Below are positions 54,996 to 63,434 of a stretch of DNA of 64,000 nucleotides, piece after piece. Origin of the DNA: Pseudarthrobacter sp. ATCC 49987 (GTDB lineage Bacteria > Actinomycetota > Actinomycetes > Actinomycetales > Micrococcaceae); assembly GCF_009928425.1 (NCBI RefSeq), contig NZ_JAABNS010000001.1:2604001-2668000 (forward strand), in the 5' to 3' direction. The notes under the pieces were generated by a model that was not told where the DNA came from, made no database searches, and saw only the letters and a program-made list of their open reading frames with translations. The position numbers were made by a program, and so were the translations under genes. How positions within the stretch are numbered: the stretch's first letter is position 1; the number at the start of each line of letters is the position of its first letter.

Positions 54996-56285
54996 TCAGT
55001 CTTCGGACCTGGCATCGTTGCTGCGCCCGGAGGTTTCACCCGGCAGGCGGGCGTCCCTCACGGTGTGGTCGGCGCCGGACGCAGGGGCAAGGACGTCCTG
55101 ATGGCCCGCGGCGGCCAGCGCACTTTCATGTTCCCACGTTCTGCCGGCAATGTAGCGAATCGACGAGTTTGCTACGGCGAGGATGGGAACGGAGAACAGG
55201 GCTCCGGGGATGCCGGCGAGGTAGGAACCGGCGGCGACGGCCAGGATGACGGCCACCGGGTGCAGCGAGACGGCCTTGCCCATCACCAGCGGCTGCAGGA
55301 TGTGGCTCTCCAGCTGCTGGACCAGCAGGACGATCCCCAGCATGATCAGGGCGTTCACCCACCCGTTGGCGACGAGGGCCAGCAGCACGGCGACGGCGCC
55401 GGTCACGAGCGCGCCGATGATCGGGATGAAGGAGCCCAGGAACACCAGCACGCCCAGCGGCAGCGCCAGGGGCACGCCGATGATTGCGGCCCCCACGCCG
55501 ATCCCGACCGCGTCCACAAAAGCAACGAACATCTGGATCCGGGCGTAGCTCACCATCGAGGACCAGCCCACCCGGCCGGCCCCGTCCGTCGCGGCACGGG
55601 CCTTTCTGGGCAGTAGCCGCACAAGGAAGGCCCAGATGCGGTCTCCTTCCAGCAGGAAGAAGATGAGGATAAACAGCGCCAGGATCATTCCGGCCGCAAA
55701 ATGCCCGGCGGTGCTGCCGAAGGACAGTGCTCCGCTGAGGATGCTGCTGCTGTTGTTCTGCAGTGCTTCGGTGGCGTCCTTGAGGTACTGGTCGATCTGG
55801 GCCGCTGTCAGGTGCAGGGGGCCGTCGGCGAGCCAGACCTGGATTTTTTGGACTCCGGTCAGCGCCTCGCTCCACAACTCGGAGAAGCCGGACACAAGCT
55901 GCCGCCCCACGAGGGCCAAGGCCCCGCCAATCACGCCGATGAAGCCCAGGACGGTGATGGCGACGGCCAGCCCGTTGGGGACGCGGTTCCTTTTGAGCCA
56001 GTTCTTCACCGGTGCCAGCAGCCCGGCCAGCAGCGCGGCAACCATCACCGGAATGAGGAGGAAGCTGACCCGGCTGAGCAGCCACACGAGGGCGCCCGCC
56101 ACGAGAATGATGAGTCCAAGGCGCCAGGACCAGGACGCGGCGATCCGGACGCCGTACGGGATGTCCTGGTCGATTTCCCGGTCCGTGACAGTCCGCACCT
56201 GTGCGGAAATTCCGGCGGAGACGCTGTCGGCGGGGCGGGAGGCGTACGGGAGGTCCCGCGGGGCGGGATCGTCAGCTGGCGTCAT
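54996..56285 (-). CDS. AI-2E family transporter (PerM-like)
   Basis: 429 aa with seven or eight helices in the family pattern: IILVAGALVWLLSRVSFLLIPVMVAALLAGLLAPVKNWL at the N-terminus (in part), a long soluble loop, then FVAFVDAVGIGVGAAIIGVPLALPLGVLVFLGSFIPIIGALV (landmark) and QQLESHILQPLVMGKAVSLHP, the most conserved motif. The family name reflects AI-2 export in E. coli, but most members probably carry other substrates (Rv1101c/PerM acts in cell division). Start taken at ATG 56285; a GTG seven codons upstream is possible. Confidence 0.9.
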   Translation of the reverse strand: MTPADDPAPRDLPYASRPADSVSAGISAQVRTVTDREIDQDIPYGVRIAASWSWRLGLIILVAGALVWLLSRVSFLLIPVMVAALLAGLLAPVKNWLKRNRVPNGLAVAITVLGFIGVIGGALALVGRQLVSGFSELWSEALTGVQKIQVWLADGPLHLTAAQIDQYLKDATEALQNNSSSILSGALSFGSTAGHFAAGMILALFILIFFLLEGDRIWAFLVRLLPRKARAATDGAGRVGWSSMVSYARIQMFVAFVDAVGIGVGAAIIGVPLALPLGVLVFLGSFIPIIGALVTGAVAVLLALVANGWVNALIMLGIVLLVQQLESHILQPLVMGKAVSLHPVAVILAVAAGSYLAGIPGALFSVPILAVANSSIRYIAGRTWEHESALAAAGHQDVLAPASGADHTVRDARLPGETSGRSNDARSED

Positions 56286-56372
56286 AGCCCCATGATTCAC
56301 CAGCACCCCCCGGATGGGAAACTCGGATGGGAAACTCAGATGGGAAACTCTGATGCGAAACTCTGTGCCCGC

Positions 56373-57341
56373 TCAAGGTTCCAGGGACGCGCTGATCCCC
56401 CAGCTCATGGCGAAGCTCTCGCCCGGCGGCAGCCAGCGGAGGCCGTCGCCGCTGTTGAAGGCGTTGGCCGGGCCGGTCATCGGTTCGATCGCCACCGCTT
56501 TGGTCCGGCCCGGGAACTGCGTGGTGACGAAAACGTGGACGTAGCCGCAGCTCCCGTCCTGCCAGAGGCTCACGCTCCGGCCGTCCGGCGCGGTCAGCGT
56601 GTGGCGGGCCGCGCCGGAGTCGAACTCCAGGTCCGTGTAGGCGGAATCGAGATCCAGTTCGGCCACGGACTTTCCGGTGCGGAGGTCGAAGTCGCCGCTG
56701 ACCGGCTCCGTCGCGCGCGGGATCAGGCGCCCGTCCGTCACCAGCCGCGTGCCGGCACGGACGGTGATGGTCAGCTCCTCGCTGCGCACCTCCCCCAGCC
56801 GGAGATACGGGTGCGCGCCCAGGACGAACGGGGCCTGCTCCTGGGAGTCGTTGATCAGCTCCTGCCGGACCACAAGGCCCAGGTCCGCGGCCAGTTCGTA
56901 GCGCACGCGGTGACGCAGCAGGAAGGGATAGCCGTGCTGCGGGAACACGGCTGCTTCGAGGGTGACCGAGAATTCGGATTCGTCGACAAGCTCATAGGAG
57001 GCGTTGCGCAGCAGCCCGTGGCTGGCGTTGTTGCGGGACACCTCCGTGATATCCAGCTGTTGCTTCTTGCCGTTCAGGTACCAGACGCCGTCCTCTACCC
57101 GGTTCGCCCATGGCGCCAGTGTGATGCCGGCCGCGCCGGGCGAAATCTCCGCGTCCCCATAGCTTTCCGTCAGCGGCGTCCCGCCTCGGCTGTACAGCCT
57201 CAGCCCGGCGGCCAGTTCAGTGACGACGGCGAGCGCGTCGCCGCGCCGCAGCTCGTACTGCCGGCCCGAGGCATAGCGCCGGGCGGCGGCGTCGGGCCCG
57301 GGGCCGTCGGGGTGAGGGGAAGCAGGGGGCAGCAGGTTCAT
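56373..57341 (-). CDS. aldose 1-epimerase family protein
   Basis: 322 aa. Galactose mutarotase fold: NRVEDGVWYLNGKKQQL, NNASHGLLRNASYEL with the catalytic His, LGAHPYLRLG with the second His, and AVAIEPMTGPANAFNSGDGLRWLPPGES with the catalytic Glu (in part). It interconverts alpha and beta anomers of galactose or related sugars. It is divergent from galK with starts 86 bp apart, a functional pairing: mutarotation supplies the alpha anomer that galactokinase uses. Confidence 0.92.
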   Translation of the reverse strand: MNLLPPASPHPDGPGPDAAARRYASGRQYELRRGDALAVVTELAAGLRLYSRGGTPLTESYGDAEISPGAAGITLAPWANRVEDGVWYLNGKKQQLDITEVSRNNASHGLLRNASYELVDESEFSVTLEAAVFPQHGYPFLLRHRVRYELAADLGLVVRQELINDSQEQAPFVLGAHPYLRLGEVRSEELTITVRAGTRLVTDGRLIPRATEPVSGDFDLRTGKSVAELDLDSAYTDLEFDSGAARHTLTAPDGRSVSLWQDGSCGYVHVFVTTQFPGRTKAVAIEPMTGPANAFNSGDGLRWLPPGESFAMSWGISASLEP

Positions 57342-57388
57342 GGTCACCACCGTACCCAGCCGCATGCCGCGGCGTATACCGTGGATCC

Positions 57389-57430
57389 ATGACCCGCACT
57401 TCCCGGACCGCCGCCGACGGCACGGCATGA
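57389..57430 (+). CDS. possible 13-codon leader ORF of galK
   Basis: ATG 57389 follows a TATACC hexamer (57375-57380) by 8 bp; the ORF reads MTRTSRTAADGTA and its TGA overlaps the galK ATG (ATGA at 57427-57430). This arrangement would let ribosomes reinitiate at galK, which has no obvious Shine-Dalgarno sequence. Confidence 0.35.
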   Translation: MTRTSRTAADGTA

Positions 57431-58587
57431 CACGCCCCCTCAGCGCCGGGCAGCTGGCTGACAGGTTCGATTCCGTCTTCGGCGCGGCGCCGGACGGCGT
57501 CTGGCAGGCACCCGGCCGCGTCAACCTGATCGGTGAGCACACGGACTACAACGAGGGCTTTGTGCTGCCCTTTGCGATCGACAAGGCAGCCCGGGTCGCC
57601 GTCCGCCTGCGTCCGGACTCCCGGGTCCGGCTGCTGTCAACGTTTGGAAACCAGGGGCTGACGACGGCGGATGCCGGGTCCCTGAACCGCGGCACGGCGA
57701 GGGGGTGGACCAAGTACCCGCTGGGTGTCCTGTGGGCGCTTCAGCAGCGCGGACTCCCCGTCCGCGGCCTGGACCTCCTACTGGACTCCGATGTTCCCCG
57801 CGGCGCCGGGCTGTCCTCGTCCCATGCCATCGAATGCGCCGTCATCTCCGCGCTCAACGAGCTCGCCGCGGCGGGCCTGGACGCCCGGGACATGGTGCTG
57901 GCCACCCAGCGCGCGGAAAATGACTTCGTCGGCGCGCCCACCGGCATCATGGACCAGTCCGCGTCCCTGCGCGCCGCTGCCGGGCATGCCCTCTTCCTGG
58001 ACTGCCGCGACCAGAGCATACGGCTGGTCCCGTTCGACGCCGAAAGCGCCGGGCTGGTGATGCTAGTGATTGACACGAAGGTGTCGCATTCCCATGCCGG
58101 CGGCGGCTACGCCTCCCGGCGGGCGTCCTGTGAGCTGGGCGCCGAGGTCCTCGGGGTCAAGGCGCTGCGCGACGTCGGGATTGGCGAGCTCGACGAGGCG
58201 TGCGGCCTGCTGGATCAGGAGACGTTCCGCCGGGTGCGCCACGTGGTCACTGAGAATGACCGGGTCCTGCAGACGGTCGGGCTCCTCGACGGCGCCGGGC
58301 CGGCGGCGATCGGGCCGCTGCTCGATGCTTCCCACGCCTCCATGCGGGACGACTTCGAGATCTCCTGCCCCGAGCTGGATCTCGCCGTGGAAGCCGCCCG
58401 CGCTGCCGGCGCCATCGGTGCGCGGATGACCGGGGGCGGCTTCGGCGGCTCCGCAATCGCGCTCACCCCGGCGTCGGAAGAGCAGCAGGTGCGTGCCGCC
58501 GTCGAACACGCCTTCGCGGGAGCCGGGTACCCGGCGCCGGACATCTTCAGCGTCCGGCCCTCGGCAGGGGCCATGCGCCTGGCATAG
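57427..58587 (+). CDS. galK: galactokinase
   Basis: 386 aa GHMP kinase phosphorylating alpha-galactose at C1. Motifs: the galactokinase signature GRVNLIGEHTDYNEGFVLP, ATP loop DVPRGAGLSSSHAIECA (GLSSS), MDQSASLRA, and the C-terminal GARMTGGGFGGSAIAL. The ATG at 57427 gives the standard length; it overlaps the stop of a 13-codon ORF. galE lies 25 kb away and galT is not in the window, so the Leloir pathway is scattered. A very long terminator hairpin follows. Confidence 0.95.
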   Translation: MTRPLSAGQLADRFDSVFGAAPDGVWQAPGRVNLIGEHTDYNEGFVLPFAIDKAARVAVRLRPDSRVRLLSTFGNQGLTTADAGSLNRGTARGWTKYPLGVLWALQQRGLPVRGLDLLLDSDVPRGAGLSSSHAIECAVISALNELAAAGLDARDMVLATQRAENDFVGAPTGIMDQSASLRAAAGHALFLDCRDQSIRLVPFDAESAGLVMLVIDTKVSHSHAGGGYASRRASCELGAEVLGVKALRDVGIGELDEACGLLDQETFRRVRHVVTENDRVLQTVGLLDGAGPAAIGPLLDASHASMRDDFEISCPELDLAVEAARAAGAIGARMTGGGFGGSAIALTPASEEQQVRAAVEHAFAGAGYPAPDIFSVRPSAGAMRLA

Positions 58588-58602
58588 CCGGAGCGCAGGC
58601 CA

Positions 58603-58647
58603 AAAACCAGAGGAGCCCCGCCAATGTGGCGGGGCTCCTCTGGTTTT
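58603..58647. terminator. bidirectional terminator galK / Bax-inhibitor gene, 21-bp stem
   Basis: Bases 58603-58623 pair perfectly with 58627-58647 around a 3-nt loop (ATG). The A-rich outer left arm and T-rich outer right arm give each direction a T-run, as expected for a shared intrinsic terminator of convergent genes. Confidence 0.9.
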
Positions 58648-58679
58648 GGTCGTCAGCGACCGGCTGCGGGCTGAAGCTG

Positions 58680-59588
58680 TTAGTCGTCGCCGCGCAGGAT
58701 CGCCAGGAGGCGGATGATCTCCACGTAGAGCCACACCAGCGTGACCGTGAGGCCGAAGGCCGCGGTCCAGGAGAAGCGCTGGGGGGCGCCGCTGCGGACG
58801 CCGGCTTCGATGCTGGTGAAGTCCATGATCAGCGAGAAAGCGGCGAGGCCGATCGCCAGCAGGCCGATGAAGACACCCAGCGGGATCCCGAAGATCTCCA
58901 CCTCGGTGCGCAGTCCGAACGGGGAATCGACGACGCCGGTCCACATCATGACCATGTTGATGAGCGCGAAGACGGCGTAGCCGATCGTCGCGATCATAAA
59001 GAAGCGCATGGCCTTCGGGGTGGCCCGGACCTTGCCGCTCCGGAAGAGCAGCAGGGTCACGGCGAACACGGAGAGTGTGCCGATCACGGCCTGCAGGCCG
59101 ACGCCCGGGAACATGCCGTCCAGGATGCGCGTCAGGCCGCCGAGGAAAAGCCCCTCGAGGGCCGCGTAGGCGAGGATCAGGGCCGGTGAGGGCTGCTTCT
59201 TAAAGGTGTTGACGAGGGCGAGGGCGAAGCCGCCCAGCGCGCCGACGATCATCAGCAGGTTGGCCAGGCCCGGTGCCACCACGAGGGTGACGGCCGCACC
59301 GGCGACGACGGCGCCGAGGCAGGCCGCGGTCTTCATGATGACATCGTCGTAGGTCATGCGGCCCGTGTCGGCGGGTCCGGCGGCGGGCCGGTTGTACAAG
59401 TCCTGGAGCTGGTCCTGGCTCATGCCCTGCTGGGCAGGGTTCCAGCCGGTCTGGGTCTGTCCATACTGGGCCTGGCCGTACTGGGCCTGGCCGTACGCGT
59501 TCTGTCCGTAAGCCTGCGGGGCAGGCGGTGCCTGGGTTGCTCCACGGAAGTTCTTTCCGTTGAAGACTGGGTTTCCGCCAAGTGCCAT
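58680..59588 (-). CDS. Bax inhibitor-1 / YccA family membrane protein
   Basis: 302 aa. The first 90 residues hold a Gln/Tyr/Ala-rich repeat (AYGQ-type units around residues 25-45) followed by the MTYDDVIMKTAACLGAVVAGA start of the membrane domain (in part). Seven helices follow, with LFLGGLTRILD, IGYAVFALINMVMMW and the C-terminal acidic cluster ILRGDD. YccA-type proteins modulate membrane proteases or act as pH-sensitive calcium leak channels. GGAGGAC lies 6 bp before the ATG. Confidence 0.93.
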   Translation of the reverse strand: MALGGNPVFNGKNFRGATQAPPAPQAYGQNAYGQAQYGQAQYGQTQTGWNPAQQGMSQDQLQDLYNRPAAGPADTGRMTYDDVIMKTAACLGAVVAGAAVTLVVAPGLANLLMIVGALGGFALALVNTFKKQPSPALILAYAALEGLFLGGLTRILDGMFPGVGLQAVIGTLSVFAVTLLLFRSGKVRATPKAMRFFMIATIGYAVFALINMVMMWTGVVDSPFGLRTEVEIFGIPLGVFIGLLAIGLAAFSLIMDFTSIEAGVRSGAPQRFSWTAAFGLTVTLVWLYVEIIRLLAILRGDD

Positions 59589-59916
59589 TGCGGGTGTCCT
59601 CCATATAACGGGGGTGGGTGGTGATCTGGTCGTGCCTTGTTACAACACGCTACCAATTCCAACAGCCGGCGGGCAGCGTTAGTTCCCGGGACGTCCGGGC
59701 CGCAACCCAACCGTGACCTCTGCGCCCCGTCACCGCGTCCTGCACCACGACCGGGACCGGCGACTGTTTAGGCATACTCCGGAACAACAAAAGTTTACTT
59801 TAGGACAGGTAAACCACCCAGTAGCCTGCGCTTCACGGTCGTTATCCGATCGCGACATTTTGCCTGCTCGCGACGGCATTCATTGCCCCAAGCGGGCTGT
59901 AACATGGGCCAAACAG

Positions 59917-59932
59917 GGTGACGGATATCACA
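59917..59932. promoter_or_regulatory. CRP/GlxR-like site upstream of livH
   Basis: GGTGACGGATATCACA keeps GTGA-N6-TCAC perfectly. It is 120 bp upstream of the livH start within the 466-bp gap 59589-60054, which otherwise holds only the tandem repeat next to it and a TTG start context. Confidence 0.5.
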
Positions 59933-59961
59933 AGCATTACTTCACCAAGCATTACTTCACC
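59932..59961. repeat. exact 15-bp tandem duplication
   Basis: AAGCATTACTTCACC occurs twice without a gap, directly after the CRP-like site. Confidence 0.9.
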
Positions 59962-60054
59962 ACCGCATCGCATCAGGTACCACCCCCGTCACCCGGACTG
60001 TTCGCAGCGGTTGCAATGGCGCAACCCACACCACCCCCATGTGGAGGTTTCATT

Positions 60055-61395
60055 TTGAGAAGCACACCGAGAGGCCTGTCGCAGAGACGGCGCGGCAGAC
60101 TGCTGAAAGCTGTGGGGGCTGTTTTCGCCGCCGTGGCCGCGCTACTGCTGATCGTCGCGCCGGCATCCCAGGCCACGAGCCCCTCGCCGACACCATCCCC
60201 GTCGGCAACAACGTTCCAGAACAGCATCAGCGGCTTCCTGCGCGGCGACGACCGCGCGCCGATCGCTGACGTCACCATCACCGCCAAGAGCGGCGACTTC
60301 ACCGGAACGGCCAAATCCAGCGCCAACGGATCCTGGACCATCGGGGTACCCACCCAGGGCACCTACGAAGTTAAGCTCGACGAATCCACGCTCCCGGAGG
60401 GCATCAAGCTCGCCGACGGCCAGGAAAACCCCCGCCAGGTCACTTTCAGCCAGACCTCCAACCTGTCGGTGATCTTCGCTTTCGGCAAGGGCATCGTGAT
60501 CCAGCAGCAGGACTTCGGCCAGAACCTGATCAACCGCCTCGTGGCGGGCCTGAGCTTCGGCCTGCTGCTGGCCCTGGCCTCGGTGGGGCTCTCGCTGATC
60601 TTCGGCACCACCGGCCTGACCAACTTCGCCCACGGTGAAATGGTCACCCTCGGGGCCGTCCTGGTCTTCGCCTTCAACGCCATGAACCTCCCGTTCTGGC
60701 TGGCCATCCTGCTCGCGCTGCTCGGCGGCGGTCTATTCGGCTACGTCCAGGACGCCGGCCTGTGGAAACCGCTCCGGCGCCGCGGCACCGGCCTGGTACC
60801 GATGATGATCGTCAGCATCGGCCTCGCCCTGGCCGTGCGCTACGTCATCCAGTTCTTCTTCGGCGGCGCCACCCAGCAGCTGCCCTTCGCCCAGAGCGCG
60901 GAAATCCAGCTCGGCCCGATCTCCATTTCCCCCAACAACCTCTGGTCCCTCGTGATCAGCGCTGTCGTCATCGCCATCCTCGGCATCGTCCTGCTCAAGA
61001 CCCGGCTCGGCAAAGCCACCCGCGCGGTTGCCGACAACCCCGCACTGGCTGCCGCCTCGGGCATCGACGTCGATTCCGTCATCCGGATTGTCTGGGTCAC
61101 CGGCGGCATGCTGGCCTCCCTCGGCGGCATCCTGTGGGCGTACTACCGGCCCGGCGTCACCTTCGACATGGGATCGCAGATCCTGCTGCTCATCTTCGCC
61201 GGCGTCACCCTGGGCGGCCTCGGCACCGTATGGGGTGCCCTGATCGGATCCATCATCGTTGGTATCTTCGTGGAGCTGACCACCGTGTTCGGCCTCGCCG
61301 CAGACCTCAAATACGTGGGAGCACTGTTCATCATGATTATTGTCCTTCTGTTCCGGCCCCAAGGCATCTTGGGCCGGCGCGAGCGCGTGGGTTAG
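60055..61395 (+). CDS. livH: branched-chain amino acid ABC permease (LivH) with secreted N-terminal domain
   Basis: 446 aa from TTG 60055, which has GGAGG 8 bp upstream; no other start fits. It begins with a signal peptide or anchor (LLKAVGAVFAAVAALLLIVAPASQA) and a carboxypeptidase-regulatory/Ig-like domain of about 90 residues (ISGFLRGDDRAPIADVTITAKSGDF landmark). The usual LivH permease follows with about eight helices: LSLIFGTTGLTNFAHGEMVTLGA (in part), RAVADNPALAAASGID and GILWAYYRPGVTF. The permease forms the import channel with LivM. The outside domain is unusual for LivH; it may help dock the binding protein. Confidence 0.9.
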   Translation: MRSTPRGLSQRRRGRLLKAVGAVFAAVAALLLIVAPASQATSPSPTPSPSATTFQNSISGFLRGDDRAPIADVTITAKSGDFTGTAKSSANGSWTIGVPTQGTYEVKLDESTLPEGIKLADGQENPRQVTFSQTSNLSVIFAFGKGIVIQQQDFGQNLINRLVAGLSFGLLLALASVGLSLIFGTTGLTNFAHGEMVTLGAVLVFAFNAMNLPFWLAILLALLGGGLFGYVQDAGLWKPLRRRGTGLVPMMIVSIGLALAVRYVIQFFFGGATQQLPFAQSAEIQLGPISISPNNLWSLVISAVVIAILGIVLLKTRLGKATRAVADNPALAAASGIDVDSVIRIVWVTGGMLASLGGILWAYYRPGVTFDMGSQILLLIFAGVTLGGLGTVWGALIGSIIVGIFVELTTVFGLAADLKYVGALFIMIIVLLFRPQGILGRRERVG

Positions 61396-61404
61396 GAGAC
61401 AGCC

Positions 61405-62373
61405 ATGGACTTCGGATTCATATTTTCCAGCGCTGCCGGTGAACTGTTCAGCCCGACGACGGCGGCATACGCCCTCGCCACCCTCGGCCTTGCGGTTCAC
61501 TTCGGCTACTCCGGCCTGCTCAACTTCGGCCAGGCCGGCTTCATGGCGGTGGGTGCCTATGGCTTCGCCATCTCCACCCTGTCGTTCGGCGTGCCGTTCT
61601 TCGTCGGCCTGCTCATCGCCGTGGTCTGCTCGGCCATCTTCGCCTTGCTGCTCGGTATTCCCACCCTCCGGCTGCGGGCCGACTACCTCGCCATCGTTAC
61701 GATCGCGGCGGCGGAAATCGTGCGCTACATCGTCACGACCAACCAGCTGACCGCCGTCACGGGTTCGGCCAACGGCCTCGCCGCATTCGAGGGAGACTTC
61801 TACTCCATGAACCCGTTCCCCCCGGGCTCCTACATGGGGATGAACAACCGGGACTTCTTCATCCGCATAGTCGCCTGGGCAGTCGTGGCCCTGTTCTGCA
61901 CCCTCGTGTGGCTGCTGATGCGCAGCCCCTGGGGCCGTGTCCTCAAGGGCATCCGCGAGGACGAGAATGCTGTCCGCTCGCTCGGCAAGAACGTGTACGC
62001 CTACAAGATGCAGGCCCTGATCATCGGCGGCGTCCTCGGCGCCCTCGCAGGCATGATCTTCACCCTCCCCCGCGGCGCGGTGCAGCCGGCGAACTACGGC
62101 ACCGAGCTGACGTTCTTCCTCTACACCTGCCTGCTGCTCGGCGGTCTGGGCACGGTGCTGGGGCCGGTCATCGGCGCCATGATCTTCTGGGTCGTGCTGT
62201 CCCTCACCCAAGGCATCCTGTACGGCCTCATCGAATCCGGCGCCGTGACCTGGCTGAACACTGTCCAGGCCGGCCAGCTGCGGTACATCCTTGTGGGTGT
62301 CGCACTGATGCTGCTGATGATCTTCAGGCCCCAGGGCGTCCTCGGCAATAAGAAGGAGCTGGCGTTCGCATGA
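61405..62373 (+). CDS. livM: branched-chain amino acid ABC permease (LivM)
   Basis: 322 aa. Second permease subunit with about nine helices: VHFGYSGLLNFGQAGFMAVGAYGFA, the RLRADYLAIVTIAAAEIVRYI coupling region, GVLKGIREDENAVRSLGKNVYAYKMQAL (EAA-like loop that contacts the ATPases; all given as landmarks) and LMLLMIFRPQGVLG. AGGAG lies 6 bp before the ATG, 9 bp after livH. It overlaps livG (ATGA). Confidence 0.93.
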   Translation: MDFGFIFSSAAGELFSPTTAAYALATLGLAVHFGYSGLLNFGQAGFMAVGAYGFAISTLSFGVPFFVGLLIAVVCSAIFALLLGIPTLRLRADYLAIVTIAAAEIVRYIVTTNQLTAVTGSANGLAAFEGDFYSMNPFPPGSYMGMNNRDFFIRIVAWAVVALFCTLVWLLMRSPWGRVLKGIREDENAVRSLGKNVYAYKMQALIIGGVLGALAGMIFTLPRGAVQPANYGTELTFFLYTCLLLGGLGTVLGPVIGAMIFWVVLSLTQGILYGLIESGAVTWLNTVQAGQLRYILVGVALMLLMIFRPQGVLGNKKELAFA

Positions 62374-63434
62374 GCACGCAGAGCGAAGAAAGTGGCATCG
62401 ACTACATGACGGATACGCGTCCGATCGCCGCCGGGGAGACTTCCCCCGGCTGCAAGAAGCGCGACCCGATCGTGGTGGCGGAAAACGTCACCCGCAGCTT
62501 CGGCGGCATCAACGCCGTCGACGTCGAGTACCTCGAGATCCCGCGGCACAAAATCACGGCACTGATCGGCCCCAACGGCGCCGGCAAGACCACCCTGTTC
62601 AACCTGCTCACGGGTTTCGACACACCCAACACGGGCAAGTGGCAATTCGAAGGCAACAGCCTTGCCGGGGTCTCCTCCTACAAGGTGGCCCGCATGGGCA
62701 TGGTCCGCACCTTCCAGCTGACCAAGGTCATGGGCAAGCTCACGGTGATGGAGAACATGCGTCTCGGCGCCTCGAACCAGTCCGGCGAACGGCTCTCCAA
62801 GGCCCTGTTCAAAGGCATCTGGGGCGGCCAGGAAAAGAAGATCACCGCCGACGCCAACGTGCTGCTGGAGAAGTTCAAGCTGGATGCCAAGAAGGACGAC
62901 TATGCGGCGTCCCTCTCCGGCGGCCAGCGCAAGCTCCTGGAAATGGCCCGCTCGCTTATGGTGCGGCCGAAGCTCGTGATGCTTGACGAGCCGATGGCCG
63001 GCGTCAACCCCGCACTGACCCAGTCGCTGCTGGACCACATCAAGAACCTCAAGGCCGAGGGCATGACCGTATTGTTCGTCGAACACGACATGCACATGGT
63101 CCGGCACATCGCCGACTGGGTTGTTGTTATGGCCGAGGGCAAGATCGTGGCCGAAGGCCCTCCTGCCGAGGTCATGAAGAACCCGGCCGTGATTGACGCC
63201 TACCTGGGCGCCCACCACGACGTGGACCTCGGGGACTCGGAAGGCATCAAGGAACTCGCGGCCGAACTCGTCGCCGACGAGGAGTCGATTGTCGGCACCG
63301 AAAATGCCGGCATCATCTCGCTCGACGTCGTCGCTGCGGAAACGGACAAGCCGGCAGGCCCGGACAGCAACGGGCCGGCGCGCGGCAGGCGCAGCGCCGA
63401 TGAGCCGACCCACACAGAGAAGGACACAGAATGA
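62370..63434 (+). CDS. livG: branched-chain amino acid ABC transporter ATPase (LivG)
   Basis: 354 aa. Walker A GPNGAGKTTLFNLL, Q-loop FQLTKVMGKLTVMENMRLG, signature LSGGQRKLLEMARSL, Walker B LVMLDEPMAGVNP and the switch His in FVEHDMHMV. It is longer than typical LivG (about 255 aa): a 25-residue N-terminal and an 80-residue acidic C-terminal extension are present. It pairs with LivF to power the LivHM channel. Coupled to livM and livF by ATGA overlaps. Confidence 0.94.
   Translation: MSTQSEESGIDYMTDTRPIAAGETSPGCKKRDPIVVAENVTRSFGGINAVDVEYLEIPRHKITALIGPNGAGKTTLFNLLTGFDTPNTGKWQFEGNSLAGVSSYKVARMGMVRTFQLTKVMGKLTVMENMRLGASNQSGERLSKALFKGIWGGQEKKITADANVLLEKFKLDAKKDDYAASLSGGQRKLLEMARSLMVRPKLVMLDEPMAGVNPALTQSLLDHIKNLKAEGMTVLFVEHDMHMVRHIADWVVVMAEGKIVAEGPPAEVMKNPAVIDAYLGAHHDVDLGDSEGIKELAAELVADEESIVGTENAGIISLDVVAAETDKPAGPDSNGPARGRRSADEPTHTEKDTE

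Noticed and set aside
53184..57392. Two long plus-strand frames (53184-55616 and 55701-57392) opposite rhomboid, ilvA, AI-2E and aldose epimerase
   Set aside because: His/Gln/Gly/Asp-rich translations without motifs; both lie opposite clear genes.
60733..62211. 492-codon minus-strand frame opposite livH/livM
   Set aside because: Antisense shadow; composition dominated by Glu/Gly/His/Asp and no recognisable fold.
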